A stretch of DNA of 64,000 bases, taken from contig JAMJFZ010003581.1 in NCBI GenBank assembly GCA_026225945.1, forward strand, positions 12,187,001-12,251,000. Direction: 5' to 3'. This document shows, one piece after another, positions 22,523 through 34,475 of the stretch. How positions within the stretch are numbered: position 1 is the first letter of the stretch; every line of letters begins with the position of its first letter. The notes beneath the pieces are model-generated. The model did no database searches. It was not told the DNA's origin and saw nothing but the letters and a program-made list of their open reading frames with translations. The translations under genes and the position numbers were made by a program. Source of the DNA: Cricetomys ansorgei (lineage: Eukaryota; Chordata; Mammalia; Rodentia; Nesomyidae).

Positions 22523-22957
22523 CTGTGTGATACTTTATGGCCATTTTGAATGTGACTTTTCTTCATTTAACCTCACGAATTTCCTCTGTGTTAGAATATA
22601 CTTCTAAAACATTAACAGCAATATATCCCTTCAGTAGCTGTTGTAACATAATTTATTTAACAAAACCCTCTACTCTTAGAAATCTAGGTTGTTTCAAAAT
22701 TTTTGTGTTTCATAAAAACGATGCAATGAGCATCTATCTCTAGGTGTTTGATATATATTGAAAACCACCTTGCAGAATTTAATGGCAGTTTGTATAGTCA
22801 CAGTGTGTGAGATTCTTTTTCTTTCTCAATGATGAAATGCCAGTTTTTCCAATTTTCTCTAACTCTAAAGTATGGCTTTAGTTTTTGATTTCCAAGATTG
22901 AGTAAATCAATAATTTGTTCTTTTCTTGGTGATTTTATACTTGCAATCGATTATTAC
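22523..22957. other. AT-rich unassigned sequence
   Basis: No repeat or gene recognised. Confidence 0.45.
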
Positions 22958-23255
22958 TTTGTGTGTGTGTGTTGCATGCATGCGAGTGTAAAGACGTATG
23001 TGCCCTCTGGTACGTGCAGAAGCCAGAGCAGGACATTGTGTGTCTTCCTTTATTGCTTCCTGCCTTATCATCTTGAGACAGAGTCTCTTACTGCAGAAAT
23101 GCATGGTCTTGGATTGGCTGGCTGGTTAGCCAGCTCTTGGGATCCACCTATCTCTCTGCTCTAGCCTACCCATTGGGGTTACAGGAATGTGCACCTATAT
23201 CTAGCTTTTTACATGAGTGCTGGGAATTCATACTTAGGTCTTCATGCAAGAAATC
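22958..23255 (-). mobile_element. B4A SINE, antisense
   Basis: 'cttgagacagagtctcttac', 'ttgggatccacctatctct' and 'cattggggttacaggaatgt' followed by 'tttttacatgagtgctggga' give the antisense B4A order. The ID-like end is eroded. Confidence 0.75.
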
Positions 23256-23785
23256 AGTGAAAGATATAGACCAACTTGCTTTATGAGCAAGTTTGGAAGT
23301 AGAATCTCTAATCTATCAAACTTTCAGGTGACATCAGCCCTTGGCTGACATGAGAGACCTTGAAAAGAATTACTTAGGTAAGCTGCTTTGCAAACTGTAT
23401 CAAATAATAAATGTTTGGTCTGTAAACTGCTGTTTGGAGTAATTTGTTATATAGTATACCTTGAATAGGTATAACTATTCAAGATGTGTGACCCTACGCT
23501 TTGGTTTGGTTACTGTACAATGGTGAACTGTCCTTATAAAATAGTTCTGAAAATTTAAGTAAATTCACATAAGTGTAGGACTCCTAACAGTGCCTTGTGT
23601 ATAGAAAGCTAAAAGATTTACTATTATATAACATGTGTCCACCATTCTAAGGAAGTAGAACATGAATAATAGACTTGAAATTCATTTATATCCCTTCACA
23701 AATATAAATAATTAGTGCTTTCAAAATCTAAACCTTATTCTGGTCATGGAGTGAATTAAAAATCCAATAAAGAAGTCAGAGGTGG
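23256..23785. other. AT-rich unassigned sequence
   Basis: No repeat or gene recognised. Confidence 0.45.
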
Positions 23786-25207
23786 GGCCGTGAGTAGAGT
23801 CTGTCAGGGCTCCAGCTGCTGCTCCATTGCCCCCACTCAAGTTGCCCACAACCCCTCACATGTTCATGGAATGGGAGATGCTACATTGGCTCCTGGTTCA
23901 GTGAGGAGACCTATGAAAATTCTGAGTGGTTGGAAAGACACAGTGGTGGTGATAGATCTGCATGGCAGAATGGGAAGGTGTTTTTGGCCTGTGGCCTGGA
24001 GGAGGCCATTGGGAAGCAGAGTCTGATGGAGCAGCATCTCCACAGGGCAGGCCTCTGGTGCCTCATTGTTGCCTGCAAGGCAGGGGGCTCCCACTCCACC
24101 CACAGGTTCTGCCTGCAGATTCAGCCCATTAGATTGCAAGTTCTGCCCCCAAACTAGCTGCCAAACCTCAGGATTACCCTGCTCCTGAGCAACAACAGGA
24201 TAGCCCAGCTGAAGAGTGTCTCATACTTTATATTGAGTATCCACACGAGAGACCTGTCCTCTAGTGACCAACAAACCCTCCTGGCCTCTTCACCACCTGC
24301 CAGGACAATTCTGTCACTCTAATGGACACGGCTTCTACTCATACTGCTCTCCTGGTACAGTTGGGGAGAACATGGACTGTGGCACTACCTAAGGGCTGCA
24401 AGCACAAAGGCAGGACGGACTTGATAAGGGAGATAAGGGGTGTGTGTGCAACAATTGGAGCTCAAGCACTTCCTGACCCTGGGCGTTCTTCCAGATCTCC
24501 AGATAACCCTGATTCTGAGCAACAACAAGATGTTCCAGCTGAGGATTATTTCGTACTAAGGGTTGAGTCTCCTCCTTTTGAGAGGGACCATGGAAATCTC
24601 AAAACACTCATGTGAACCAGGACAATTAGAGAGCTGTCTGCATTACTGACAGACACTGTTAGAGTTCACCATCTGAAGTCTGTGGGATGTCCGTATGCCT
24701 ATGGGGTGTCTGTGGGTTGACCCAGTGCCTGATGATACCTAGGCATCTGTGGGATGTGCTGGAGCCCCTGGTGCCTGCAGGATGTCCAAGTGTGTGAGGG
24801 ATATCTGAGGGCCTGCATGATGCTCTGGTGCTTGCAGGATATCAGGGTGCCTTCTCAGTATCTGGGTGCCTGGGCAATGTCTGGGTGCCCGCTGGCTTGG
24901 GCAGTGGGGACCAACTTCAGGTTAAATTTCCTCCTGCTTGGTCTAGAGTTAGTATGGACTAGGTGAATGTCCATCATCAGAGAAACCTACTGACACCAGG
25001 ATCTGTGGTGATGCCTGTGACCCATGCTCCTGGCACACTAGCTGGACTTAATTTTCTTTTGTTTGTTTGTTTATTTGTTTGTTTTGAGGGCACAGGGGCT
25101 GGAGAGGGATCAAGAAGGAATGAAAAGAGGGTGTTATGTTGAGATACATTGTATGAAACTCTAATTATTAATGAAAGTATTATTTAAAAAAAGAAAAAAA
25201 GAAGAAG
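23786..25207 (+). mobile_element. L1 3'-end-like sequence with internal repeats
   Basis: The right end (about 25030-25207) resembles an L1 3' terminus: a purine-rich 'gggctggagagggatcaag', 'gatacattgtatgaaactct', then an A-rich tail at 25183-25205. The upstream 1.2 kb is probably part of the same element. It contains two related blocks about 340 bases apart (24160-24230 and 24497-24570, sharing 'ctgagcaacaaca') and a degenerate approximately 20-bp minisatellite at 24680-24890 built on 'ggtgcctgcaggatgtc'. A (GTTT)n tract is at 25057-25086. Frames at 23790-24157 and 24322-24615 are not supported as genes. Confidence 0.45.
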
Positions 25208-25215
25208 CCAATAAA

Positions 25216-25425
25216 GGACTGGAGAGATGGCTGAGCAGCTAAGAGCATACACTGCTCTTCCAGAGGACCTGAGTTTGGTTGCCAGCACCCATGCCAGGTG
25301 ACTCATGGTAGCCTGTAACTATAGTTCCCAGGGATCTAACACCTCTGCCCTTTCATGTGAACATGCCTGCACACAGATACACATGCATACACATGATTAA
25401 AAATAAATATATGTTTTTAAAAATC
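25216..25425 (+). mobile_element. B2 SINE
   Basis: Head 'ggactggagagatggctgag', body 'ttccagaggacctgagtttg', tail 'acacatgcatacacatgat' then A/T-rich. It lies just after the poly(A) of the L1-like element. Confidence 0.93.
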
Positions 25426-25499
25426 CAATACTTTCTTTCTCCAAGTAAACAGCCCATTTTCTCTGCATGATTGAATTCCTTTCAGTTTGACTTGAGGAT

Positions 25500-25639
25500 C
25501 ACTATTTCATGTGTTAGTTACGTACATGCAACCTATTTGTCTTGTACTGTCTATGCTGCCAACCAGGCATATACTATTTGAATTACTTTAGCCTTATGGT
25601 ATGTTCTGATACTGATAATACAAATTCTCCTTTGCTTTT
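25500..25639 (-). mobile_element. Old L1 ORF2 fragment, antisense (split)
   Basis: 'actatttgaattactttagc' followed by 'cttatggtatgttctga' resembles antisense ORF2 of an old L1. It may belong with 26400-26870, the two being separated by a B2 and an MLT1 LTR. Confidence 0.45.
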
Positions 25640-25855
25640 TATTTTCATATTTATTTATTTTATGTGTATGAGTGTTTTGCCTAGATGTATATGCATGCCA
25701 TATGCATTCCTGGTTCCCATGGAAGTCAGAAAATGTTCCCTAGATCTGGAATTATGGTTGGTGGGCTGAGACAGCATGTGGGTGCTGGGAATTGAACCAC
25801 GGTCTTCTGCAAGAGAAATAAGTACTCTTAACCACTGAGCCATCTCTCCAGCTCC
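25640..25855 (-). mobile_element. B2 SINE, antisense
   Basis: It ends in 'cactgagccatctctccagc' (reverse B2 head), with 'gctgggaattgaaccacggt' in the body and an AT-rich tail on the left. Confidence 0.95.
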
Positions 25856-25889
25856 CTCCCTTCATTTTTGAGGTATATAACCTCTGAGA

Positions 25890-26399
25890 TAGCCTTTTAG
25901 GATCACTTCCTCTTGGAATTCATGCGTCTGGGCAATTTCTTGGCTACTGTGTGGCTTAAATGTGTTGAAGGTGATGCGGTTGATTCTCTGAGAGATTGCA
26001 AGCACACTGAAGCCTCTCTTGGGTTTTCTCTCTTCTTCCCTCGAGCACTTCGAATGAAGTCAGCTGACTTGTGGACTGCTCAGTGGGAAGGTCCACACAG
26101 CAGGGACTGCTAAGCCTGACAGCAGCCAGTGAGGATCGGAGGCCTCAGTCTTAAGGCTTGGGGGAACGGAACCATAAACAGATGAACTTTAAAATAGATC
26201 ACACTCAGTTGAACCTTTAGATGAGACCAGAGCCCCAAGTTGACACTTTCATTACATCCTTCTGAAAGAATTTGACCTAGAACTGTCAAGTTAAAGCAAA
26301 TTTACATGACTGACTCGCACATGCTGGACTAGTAAGCATTTACTGTTTTCAGCTGCTAAATTTGGGTAATCTGCTACATGGCCGTAGATAACTAACACA
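25890..26399 (+). mobile_element. MLT1-type MaLR LTR
   Basis: Ancient mammalian LTR landmarks in order: 'gtgaggatcggaggcctc', 'ttagatgagaccagagcccc' and 'gctaaatttgggtaatctgc', ending 'gtagataactaacacac'. It is highly diverged, consistent with age. Confidence 0.75.
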
Positions 26400-26870
26400 C
26401 TTATTTTTTCAATTCTTTTTCGAGTGTTTGCTTCTATCCTTTCACATGAGTATGATACGTTCTTATTCTTAAAATCCTTTACAGGATTTAAATTGGTATC
26501 CCATAATATTTGTAAATAATCTTGGGACCAGAGATATCACTGGTGATATCTGGTGAGTTTTCTGATATTAGTGCATTGTATTCTGTTCAAATTACCCAAG
26601 ATGTCTTTTATGTCTCTCAAAAATTTTGAGTTTTCTTTATACATATTTCTTATTAGATTTATTTTTAGCTATTTTGTCCTTTCTGTTGGTATTATGAATG
26701 GGGATAATTTCTACTTGATTATTGTTTGTATGTAGGAAATTAATTGAATTTTGTCCTTCTTTCTAGTAATCTCCCACTTAATTGAATTCTATTATTAGTT
26801 TTCATTGTGCCTCTTGGGTTTTCTATATAGACAATGATCAACTATTCTTTTTAAAGCAAACTTAAAGACA
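26400..26870 (-). mobile_element. Old L1 (L1M-type) ORF2 fragment, antisense
   Basis: 'cttattagatttatttttag', 'ctgttggtattatgaatggg' and 'gggttttctatatagacaat' match antisense ORF2 of old L1 elements. Many stops; the left boundary is unclear. Confidence 0.6.
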
Positions 26871-27479
26871 CTGAATATTATGAGCAAGTTGATGGTAGTA
26901 TGGAACCAAGAATTTGGAAATAAATCAAAAAGTGGTCATTGTTATAGTCATTTGTCTCTTCCCATTGTTTAGCAGGATTCCCAGGTAGGAAAGTTACTGC
27001 ATGGATGGTGAATAAGCAAACGAACAGATGATCTCTCTTTCTCATCTGGTTCCTTAGGTCCCTCTTTAATGTCCTGAGCCACTTTACTATGAGGTTCTAC
27101 CATGTTTTTGGCTGAGTCCATGTTGGATATGACATTTGCTAAATGTCATATTTTTGACATGTCACCAATATGATCTAAATAAAACCATTACTAACCTAAA
27201 TAACCACCATGTATTGGGGAGGCAGTATGAATCCATGTAGACATGAGAGAATAGATTGATATTTAGTGTATTTCTTTTCTGGGCCCACATAGGACTGGCA
27301 CAAATCGGGCAAATGTACCTCTTATTTGAGCAGGGCTCATTAGAAGATTCTGGTTTACATTGAGCCAGGCAGATTATAGTATAGAGGAATAGGCCTGTGT
27401 GAAAGTTAGGAAGGGTCTATATTCCAGGAGTCTATATGATGGAATCACATTCAGAGACCTGTGTGGTCCGGATGGAATG
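26871..27479. other. Unassigned sequence
   Basis: No repeat or gene recognised. Confidence 0.4.
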
Positions 27480-28365
27480 TAGAAAGAATGTTAAGAATGT
27501 TGGTGCACACCTTTAGTCCCAGTAAAGCTGTGGTAACAAACATCTTTAATCCCATTATTCAGAAGGCACTGGTGGTCCATGCTTTTAATCCCTAAGACAG
27601 AAACAGAATGTGGAAGTAGACACAGGAGGCAGAGTTCAGAAGGAGTCAGTGTCAGATTGGAAGTGACTCTGAGGTGTGTCAGAGTGAAGGACAAGCAACG
27701 TGACTAATTAGAAGAAGAGTTAGCAGAATGAGTCAAAGTGAGGACACACCCAACTCTCATGAGAGAAGGGTGGGCCCTCAGCTCAGAGCAGAGTCAGTTA
27801 CAGCAGGCAGTATGAGGTGAGCAGTCTGAAGAAGGCAGATAGAGAACAAGACACAGAGATAATGAAGTGGCCTGACTGAGGAGCAAAGAGGCTGACTGAG
27901 GCAGTATGGAGCAATGAGAGCTCAGGGAGAGACACAGAGACACAGAGGAAGCTCATCAGAAGTCAGTATCAGATGGGAAGTCAGTTTGAAGCTGAACAGA
28001 ACAGTTCAGTCTGAGCAGTCAGAGAGTCAGCCAAAGTAAGGCAGAGTAAGAAGAATTCAGTCAGAAACAGTCAGCTAGTGGCTCAGAAAGTCAGTTTAAA
28101 CCAGCTTGGAGAAGAGTTTGAGTCAGAACAGTGAACCAGAAGAGTCAGTTGAGTTCAAGCAGCTCTGCGTTCAGAGAGAGCTAATTGGGATGGCTCAGTC
28201 AGCAGTGGAGGCTAAAATGGTTTAGATTGTACGAAGGCTGAAGCCTTCGGTTCTAGGTTTAAGAGCAGATTATACAGAGGCTAGAAAACTCCAGGGCTCC
28301 AGGACTAGGATCAGGGATTAAATTAGCCAAAGAATAAAAAGCCTTTGACCTGAATCTCTACAGTA
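27480..28365 (+). mobile_element. LTR-like block, family uncertain (ERVK-like?)
   Basis: About 0.9 kb of purine-rich sequence dominated by 'cagtcagag', 'gagtcagt' and 'gttcagt' words. It has B1-like snippets at its start ('ggtgcacacctttagtccca') and a poly(A) signal 'gaataaaaagcctttgacc' near its end. A perfect 8-bp stem (28232-28239 with 28242-28249) lies about 90 bases upstream of the poly(A) signal. The layout resembles a rodent ERV LTR of the RMER17 kind, but I cannot confirm the family. Confidence 0.5.
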
Positions 28366-29105
28366 CAGAACAGTGTAATGTTCCAAGAGTAATTGAGAAA
28401 TTTTGCAAAGGAGAAAATTGTATGATCTGTCCAAATGGCAAAGAAAGGTACAAAGTCAGAACAAATCTGAAAACCAGATAGAATTTTTTATCAAGAACAC
28501 GTTGAAGCAGATGTCTTGCCAAAGTTATGGTGATATAGAAGGCACTCATCACTGTTGCTTAACACATGAACTTGAGTGGACATGAATATAGAATAGTTAA
28601 AGGGCTGAGCTGAACAGATTGCAAAGGAGCCTGTCACACAGGATAGAAGTGGGAGCCATGACCTGAACACGAAGCTGAGGAGCTAGGCTTTATTCCAGTT
28701 ACAAGGAAAGCCAGCTTTGGAGTGGTACAATCCGACTGACATTTTCAATAAGGCTCTCCTTTCCACAGGGCAGAACCTGAGTTGCCATGAGGAACAATAA
28801 CAGGAGGAAATTGAGGAAATTGGTGGAAGGATGGTACAAATTGGTGAGCAGGAGAGAGGAGGTGCTAGACTGGAGCCGGTTGGTGGCAATGAAGTGAAAT
28901 TATCTCTAGGGCTATTCAGAAGCATTCTCTAGCCAGGGCTTTGGGACCCTTTATCTGGACTCAGCAAGAGTTCTGTCATCCTGGTGATTAAAGAATACTG
29001 AGGATCCACTGTGATTCTGGGTGAATGGGCAGTGTGGGTGGAATCTTTGGGATGCTCTAACATTGGGAAGGAGAGTTAGTGTCTCTGGGGATGAAGTTTT
29101 TAGCG
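28366..29105. other. Unassigned, possibly ancient repeat
   Basis: 28650-28900 ('gaggagctaggctttattcc' and nearby) has the feel of a very old mammalian repeat, but I cannot name it. No gene seen. Confidence 0.35.
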
Positions 29106-30297
29106 GCAATAAGTTCACTTTGAAGTTTTAAATATATTTTATTTATTTTAATGTAAAACATATTTTAATAAAAGTAACGATGTCTGTTACTTATAAGATA
29201 ATCCTATGCAAAAACCTAACTGTGGACTTTATACTATTAATTTTATATGGCTAAGAAATATAGCAAAATGTCTTTTAAATAAATGCATAACCATACTGAG
29301 AAACTTGAAAGTTTTATGACCTGTTTTTAAGATTATTTTTCATTTTAAGGTTTTCCTTTTAATTCTAATATATTCTGTAAAAAACCATTACTGCTTTCCT
29401 GCATGTAGTTTAGCTTATTATTAATCTGGTTAAATTAATGTGAAGTTAATGGCTGTATTTTAGAATAACCTCCTAGAATGTAATAGTTTTATTGGAACAA
29501 AACTATTTTTGCCAAAATTATGTGAAACTAATGAAAAATTAATTGCTTTATAAAATGCTGGCTTTTATCTAAAACTAATAATTCCTGTACATCTCTTAAT
29601 CCTCCTGCAAACAGTTGGCAGGAAATACAATCTAGGTTTACCAGTTCAGATTCCCTGAGAGGTTCGGAGTCATTTTTATTTTTGTGTGATCCAACCTTTC
29701 AACTTCTCCACAACTTTAATCTTAACAAAACAGTCTTCTAATTAAATCCAGGCATATTATTCCCCCAAAGGGGGGGTTAGAAACACCAAGTGTAACTTAG
29801 ATTTGGGACCTCTAAAGGAACACATTCCTTTTCTTTACAGTTTATATTGGCATTTTTATTTGACCACCCTCTAATAAACTATAATTTTTTTCTATATCTT
29901 TTAAGTTGACACTCAGGAGAGAGCCTTTTATCTATAGTTTTCTGTGTTCCACTCCATCAACAAATCATGCAGCAAAATAAATTACTCAATCTGGGGTTTT
30001 ATTTGGAAACATATTAAGGGGTAGATTTCAGAAGGAAGATCCCTTCAAGCTCCTGAAGGGCTCACACTTCTGCAAATCTGAGTCACATTTAAACACTGTT
30101 AAGGTGTTGTCTCAGTGGTAACTCCACTTCAGAGCCACAACAGATTTCAAAGTTCATGTTGCTTTGTATTTCAGTATATTCCCATAAGCAAAGCCTCTAA
30201 CTGTCCTTTGTCACGAGTATTTTCATAACTCTTCTGTTATAGTAGCATTTCATTTTAGTATAGTTATTTAGCAGGAAGATTATGAAGCCCAGTCTTT
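29106..30297. other. AT-rich repeat-free interval, candidate conserved non-coding DNA
   Basis: About 1.2 kb with no recognisable repeat of any age, unusual for this window. It is rich in TAAT/ATTA and TTTAAT cores (for example 29410-29560). No coding frame. Confidence 0.35.
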
Positions 30298-30333
30298 AAA
30301 AGAAACAAAAAAAAAAACAACAAAAAAAAAAAC
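30298..30333. repeat. A-rich low-complexity tract
   Basis: Runs of A broken by single C or G. Confidence 0.85.
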
Positions 30334-31329
30334 TGTTGTCCTTGTTTTGTGCTTAGTGGTCCACCAGTCTTTGTTTTTTGGAAGAGGCTTTCTTAACACT
30401 CTGAACGAGAAAAAATTATTACCCGACTTAATTTTTTATCAAGCTTTTTTAGCACAAGAGGGAAAGAGTCCAAATTTGAAGACAGGTTTGGAGAGTACCA
30501 TGCATGTGCTATTGAGAATCATTCCCTTTTTACAGACTTCCCCCCTGAAAGGTCCCCACTCCCCATACAGAGAACGGACCCTGTTTCTTAGGTTAATTGC
30601 TGGAATATGATGAGGTTCAGTTGCATTTTTAGTAATTTTCAGAATCTATTCCAGGACATTTGGGATAGAGCCCAAGAGCTTAGCATGTTTTCCTTTTTTC
30701 ATGGTAAAATTGTGCAAATATGCATTAGAGTGTGAAAACAAACAGTCTAATACATTTTTGCAAAGCTCTTTATGTTTACTGTTTATTGCAGATACCAGAT
30801 CCTAATTAAAATGCACTAACAAAAGCCAAGACACAAAGAACAAAGATATAACGAAACTTCATCTTTATAAAATATTTGCGATTAATCCTGGGGGATATAT
30901 GGCCTTGAAACACTGCAGTGGAATTTTAAAAGACTTTCTACCACACCAGAAAGGTGATACAATTCAGTACTATCAGGTGGTCCAAGAAAGATAAACCATG
31001 CTATGATTTTGGGGGGTACAAGCTTCCTATTAAAGAGGTTCTAATCATCCTTTGATTTAGGGTCCTAAACCTTTTTTTTTTTCCTATTATATAGCCAATA
31101 TGGTAAACAACTATAAAAAAGAAGTAGACAAAAGAAGAGGCATTAAAAACATTTCTTTTGGAAGAGATGGATTTGGATCTGTGTTTTGCGGCTGAGAGTT
31201 TCCACATGAGTGTGGGACAGATTGCTCTTGCTGTTTGGGTTCTAGGAGAATTGAAAGGTGAATTGAATATGAAGAATGTGTCAACTGATGGAAAGGATAA
31301 GGGATCTGAAGTTTCCCCAACCTCAGTGA
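30334..31329. other. AT-rich unassigned sequence
   Basis: No repeat or gene recognised. 30650-30960 includes an octamer-like 'gtgcaaatatgcattag' and TAATTA-type words. Frame 30347-30610 is not supported as a gene. Confidence 0.4.
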
Positions 31330-31333
31330 GGAC

Positions 31334-31732
31334 TGTATGTTATTTTACTGTTGCTGTGATTAAATACCATGACAGAAAGCAACTTAAGGAAAAAGAAGGT
31401 TTATTTTATCTTATAGTTCCAGAGGAATAGAGTCCACAGTGGTGGAGAAGACATGGGAATAGGAACAGGAAGTAAAGAGGTCATATTTCATCTGCATGCA
31501 GGAAGGAGGGACAGAGGGAGAAGGAGAGGGAAAGGGAGGGGGAGAGGGAGGGAGGGAGAGAGAGAGAGAATAGGAAATGAGGTAAGGTTACAAACCCCTC
31601 CCGCAATGATGTACTTCCTCCAGGAAGGCCTTCCCTCCCAAAGATTACACAGCCTCCTTAAACAGCACCGCCTACCGGGGACCAAGTGTTCAGTACATGA
31701 ACCTACAGGGGACATTTCTCATTCCATCCACA
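31334..31732 (-). mobile_element. MaLR solo LTR (MT/ORR1-type), antisense
   Basis: 'gttgctgtgattaaatacca', 'gaaggtttattttatctta', 'gatgtacttcctccaggaag' and 'gaacctacaggggacattt' give the antisense MaLR order. A GGGA/GA-rich tract at 31503-31570 has expanded inside it, producing the Arg/Glu-rich frames on both strands. Flanking 5-mers do not match cleanly. Confidence 0.85.
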
Positions 31733-31957
31733 ATGCTAGGTAACATTTATCAGAGCAAATACTTTTCTTTGAAAGGAAGTACACATCACAGCGTGTGCAA
31801 AGTGACGTTGAAGAAAGGGGAGGAAAATACAGGGAAGAAGAAATCAGGAACCACTACTTTAACCGTGTTCCACTTTGTATGCATTTTAATTATGTATTAC
31901 AAAAGAGCGGATTACAGGAGAAGGGTCTGTTGTGTTTTTAAAGATGGAGAAAAGTTA

Positions 31958-32135
31958 GGGCTGGAAAGATGGGTCAGTAGTTAAGAACACTTGACACTTT
32001 TGTGGATATTGTTTCCCAACAACCATATCATTTGGGCCACAACCACTTGGAACTCTGGTTCTAAGGGATCTGAAGCTCTCCGTTAGCCTCTGGACACTTG
32101 CATGTATGTAGTGAACGTACACTGAAAATGTTAAG
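31958..32135 (+). mobile_element. B2 SINE, diverged
   Basis: Head 'gggctggaaagatgggtcag', body 'gttaagaacacttgacac', then 'gcctctggacacttgcatg'. The 3' tail is poorly preserved. Confidence 0.85.
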
Positions 32136-34336
32136 GTGTAGAAGTATAAAAACCCTTCACTTAATGCAATGCTTCTTAAAGTGTGTCCCATGGTGTTTGG
32201 CATGCAGAGCAGGAGCAGAAGTGGTGAAGGCAACATTCCTGGGAGAGAGAACAGTAGGTACAAAGACGAGGCCTTCAACTTGGGGCCTAATGCCTAGGAG
32301 GAGCTGAACAGAGGTCAGTGTAGATAAGGAGGCAAGAGGAGATCAAAATTTCTCCCAGTAGTGATGGCTAGTCATTGGGGGCATAAGCAAGGACGTTACT
32401 TTTAAAAAAGATCTCTTAAAAATGGATTTTGGAGAGGGACAGTAATGCCTCAAGGAGACTGTGAATTGTAGATGCTGTAATCTGAGAGATATTAAACTGT
32501 GGCCTGAACTGCAGTGATAAACAACCAAAGAACTGTTGACTTACTGATACGGGGTAAAAAAGAGACAGTAGAATCAAGTGTGAGATCACTGGGTCTGTTT
32601 CCTTCTGAAAGGGGCAACTCAGGAAGAACAAGTTTGTAGATGATCATAATCCAGAAATCTGAGGGGTGTATACCTTTTCAGTGAAGGGGATGGGTCTATG
32701 GATGAATAGTAACTGAACCCCTAGGAATGGTTAGATAAGGTTGTTTAGGCTGGATTTAAACAGTGAGCACTGAGCTCCACAAAAGATATTTCAGATAGAA
32801 GGAGAACACGCCCTTACTAAAGGAGACACAACTAGATGTGGAGAAGCCAGACTGGGTGGTCCCAGAAAATAATGGAAAAGAGAGGTTCAATATGGAAGAG
32901 GGGTTTAACTGAGTCAGGATGAAAGGAATTGGAATATGTCCATTGATTAATTTAACCAGAGAAGGGTTCTTAATGACTCATGTGAAAACAGCTTGGTGGA
33001 AATAAATAGGAGACAAGAAGAGATTGTGAAGGTAGAAGATTATTTGGGTGGGCAGGGGTTACAAAATAAGAGGTTTGCTACAGATTGACATGAGGAGGAT
33101 GGTTATTTGAAGATGAGAGTTGAACATGCTTTTAAAATGATGGATAAAATATGGGGAGAAGAGGACAATATACACAAAGAAGACATGTTAATCAGCGGGA
33201 GATTTTCAGATGAATGGGGAGGGAATCAGCATGGATGGAGGGCTTGTCTTTAAACAGCTTTAGAAAGCAGAGAAGTGACTTTGATGGAACAAAAGGTCAG
33301 AGGAATGGGGTGGGTTGCAGATGATGGTGAGTTTGTAGGCTTGCTGATGGGAAGCTGAGAGTTTTTGGTCTGGTGGCTTCTATTTTCTCTGTAAAGGAGT
33401 AGGCAAGGCCATCTGTTGACTGTAACAGAAAAGGCGTGAAAGTTAGATCTGACGAAACCGAAGACAGTTTGAAATAGTAATTAAGAACCTAAGGGAAAGG
33501 CCATTAGAGAAATGTAGCATGGCTACTGCGCAGAAACAAGTATCCAGATGAGATTTGTGCCTGTGAACTTACAATGGTATCCTCGGTTGTGAGCTTCTGT
33601 GAAAAGGCAGACAGACTAGTTGGGACATAAGCACATGATGGTTGCTTACAACACACAGTAGACGAAATGAAGTCCCGGACCTGGTGAAGAGTCACAGGAA
33701 GAACACTTTCTTGGAAACTAAAGATAAATAAACATGAGCCTGCTGAAGAGATGGAAGTGTATGAAAACATGGACCCCTGGGAGCTGAAGGAAGTTGCCAG
33801 ATGGAATTAAGTGTGTGAGGGCTAGGGATGCAAACAGGAGTGAGCAATTAGAGGAGAAGCTAAAGGAAAAGCTGTGGGCAGCTCAAGCATGGCCTGAACT
33901 GGTGACTCAAGAGATGTGAACCTTGGATCAGTAGGAACAGGAACACCTGAAAACTGCTAGGAATTCAAAGCTTCAGATTTCTGGAGACTAAGCCATCAGG
34001 TACTCAGGGTGAACGGTTCAAGAGAATCCAGTAAACAGTTGCCCTGAGACAGTGTAGAAATAAGTCACACAAATTTTGAAATGAAGCTATATATATTATT
34101 GCATTTTTCGATGTCTTCCCAAAGGACTCCAATTCCAAGGTGGCCCATTGCTTTGTAAATAATCAATTAATAAGTATTTATTGAATAAATAAGTTGATAC
34201 TGCAAAGGCTGTTAGAGGTTTCAAAACTACAATTTTAGATTCTGATTGTAGGGTATTGATAGTTTTTTCAGTTGGCCAGCAGTTTGATGGTAAACAGTCA
34301 GTGCCTTTGACAAAATGTCCTGTCCCCTCCTCCCCC
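32136..34336. other. Unassigned sequence, possibly old repeat remnants
   Basis: 2.2 kb of purine-rich plus-strand text with many 'gaagaggaca', 'gaaggtagaag' and 'atggatggag' words, reminiscent of ancient mammalian repeats or old L1 3' UTRs. 34145-34195 ('taagtatttattgaataaat') looks like an L2 or MIR 3' end. I cannot assign any of it firmly, and see no gene. Confidence 0.35.
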
Positions 34337-34475
34337 CAGACAAGGTTTCTCTGTTGTAATTCTGGTTGTCTTGGAACTTACTCTGTAGATCAGGCTAACC
34401 TTGAACTCACAGAGATCTGCCTATTTCTGTTTCCCAAGTGCTGGGATTAAAGGCGTGAGCCACCTCCACTTGGCT
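34337..34475 (-). mobile_element. B1 SINE, antisense
   Basis: 'agacaaggtttctctgttgt', 'gatcaggctaaccttgaact' and 'gctgggattaaaggcgtgag' are the antisense B1. The A-tail complement is short. Confidence 0.95.

Noticed and set aside
24160..24575. Leucine-rich-repeat-like wording (L-S-N-N) in one plus frame, twice
   Set aside because: The two occurrences come from an internal nucleotide repeat in an L1-like tail. The frame is broken and no LRR series continues.
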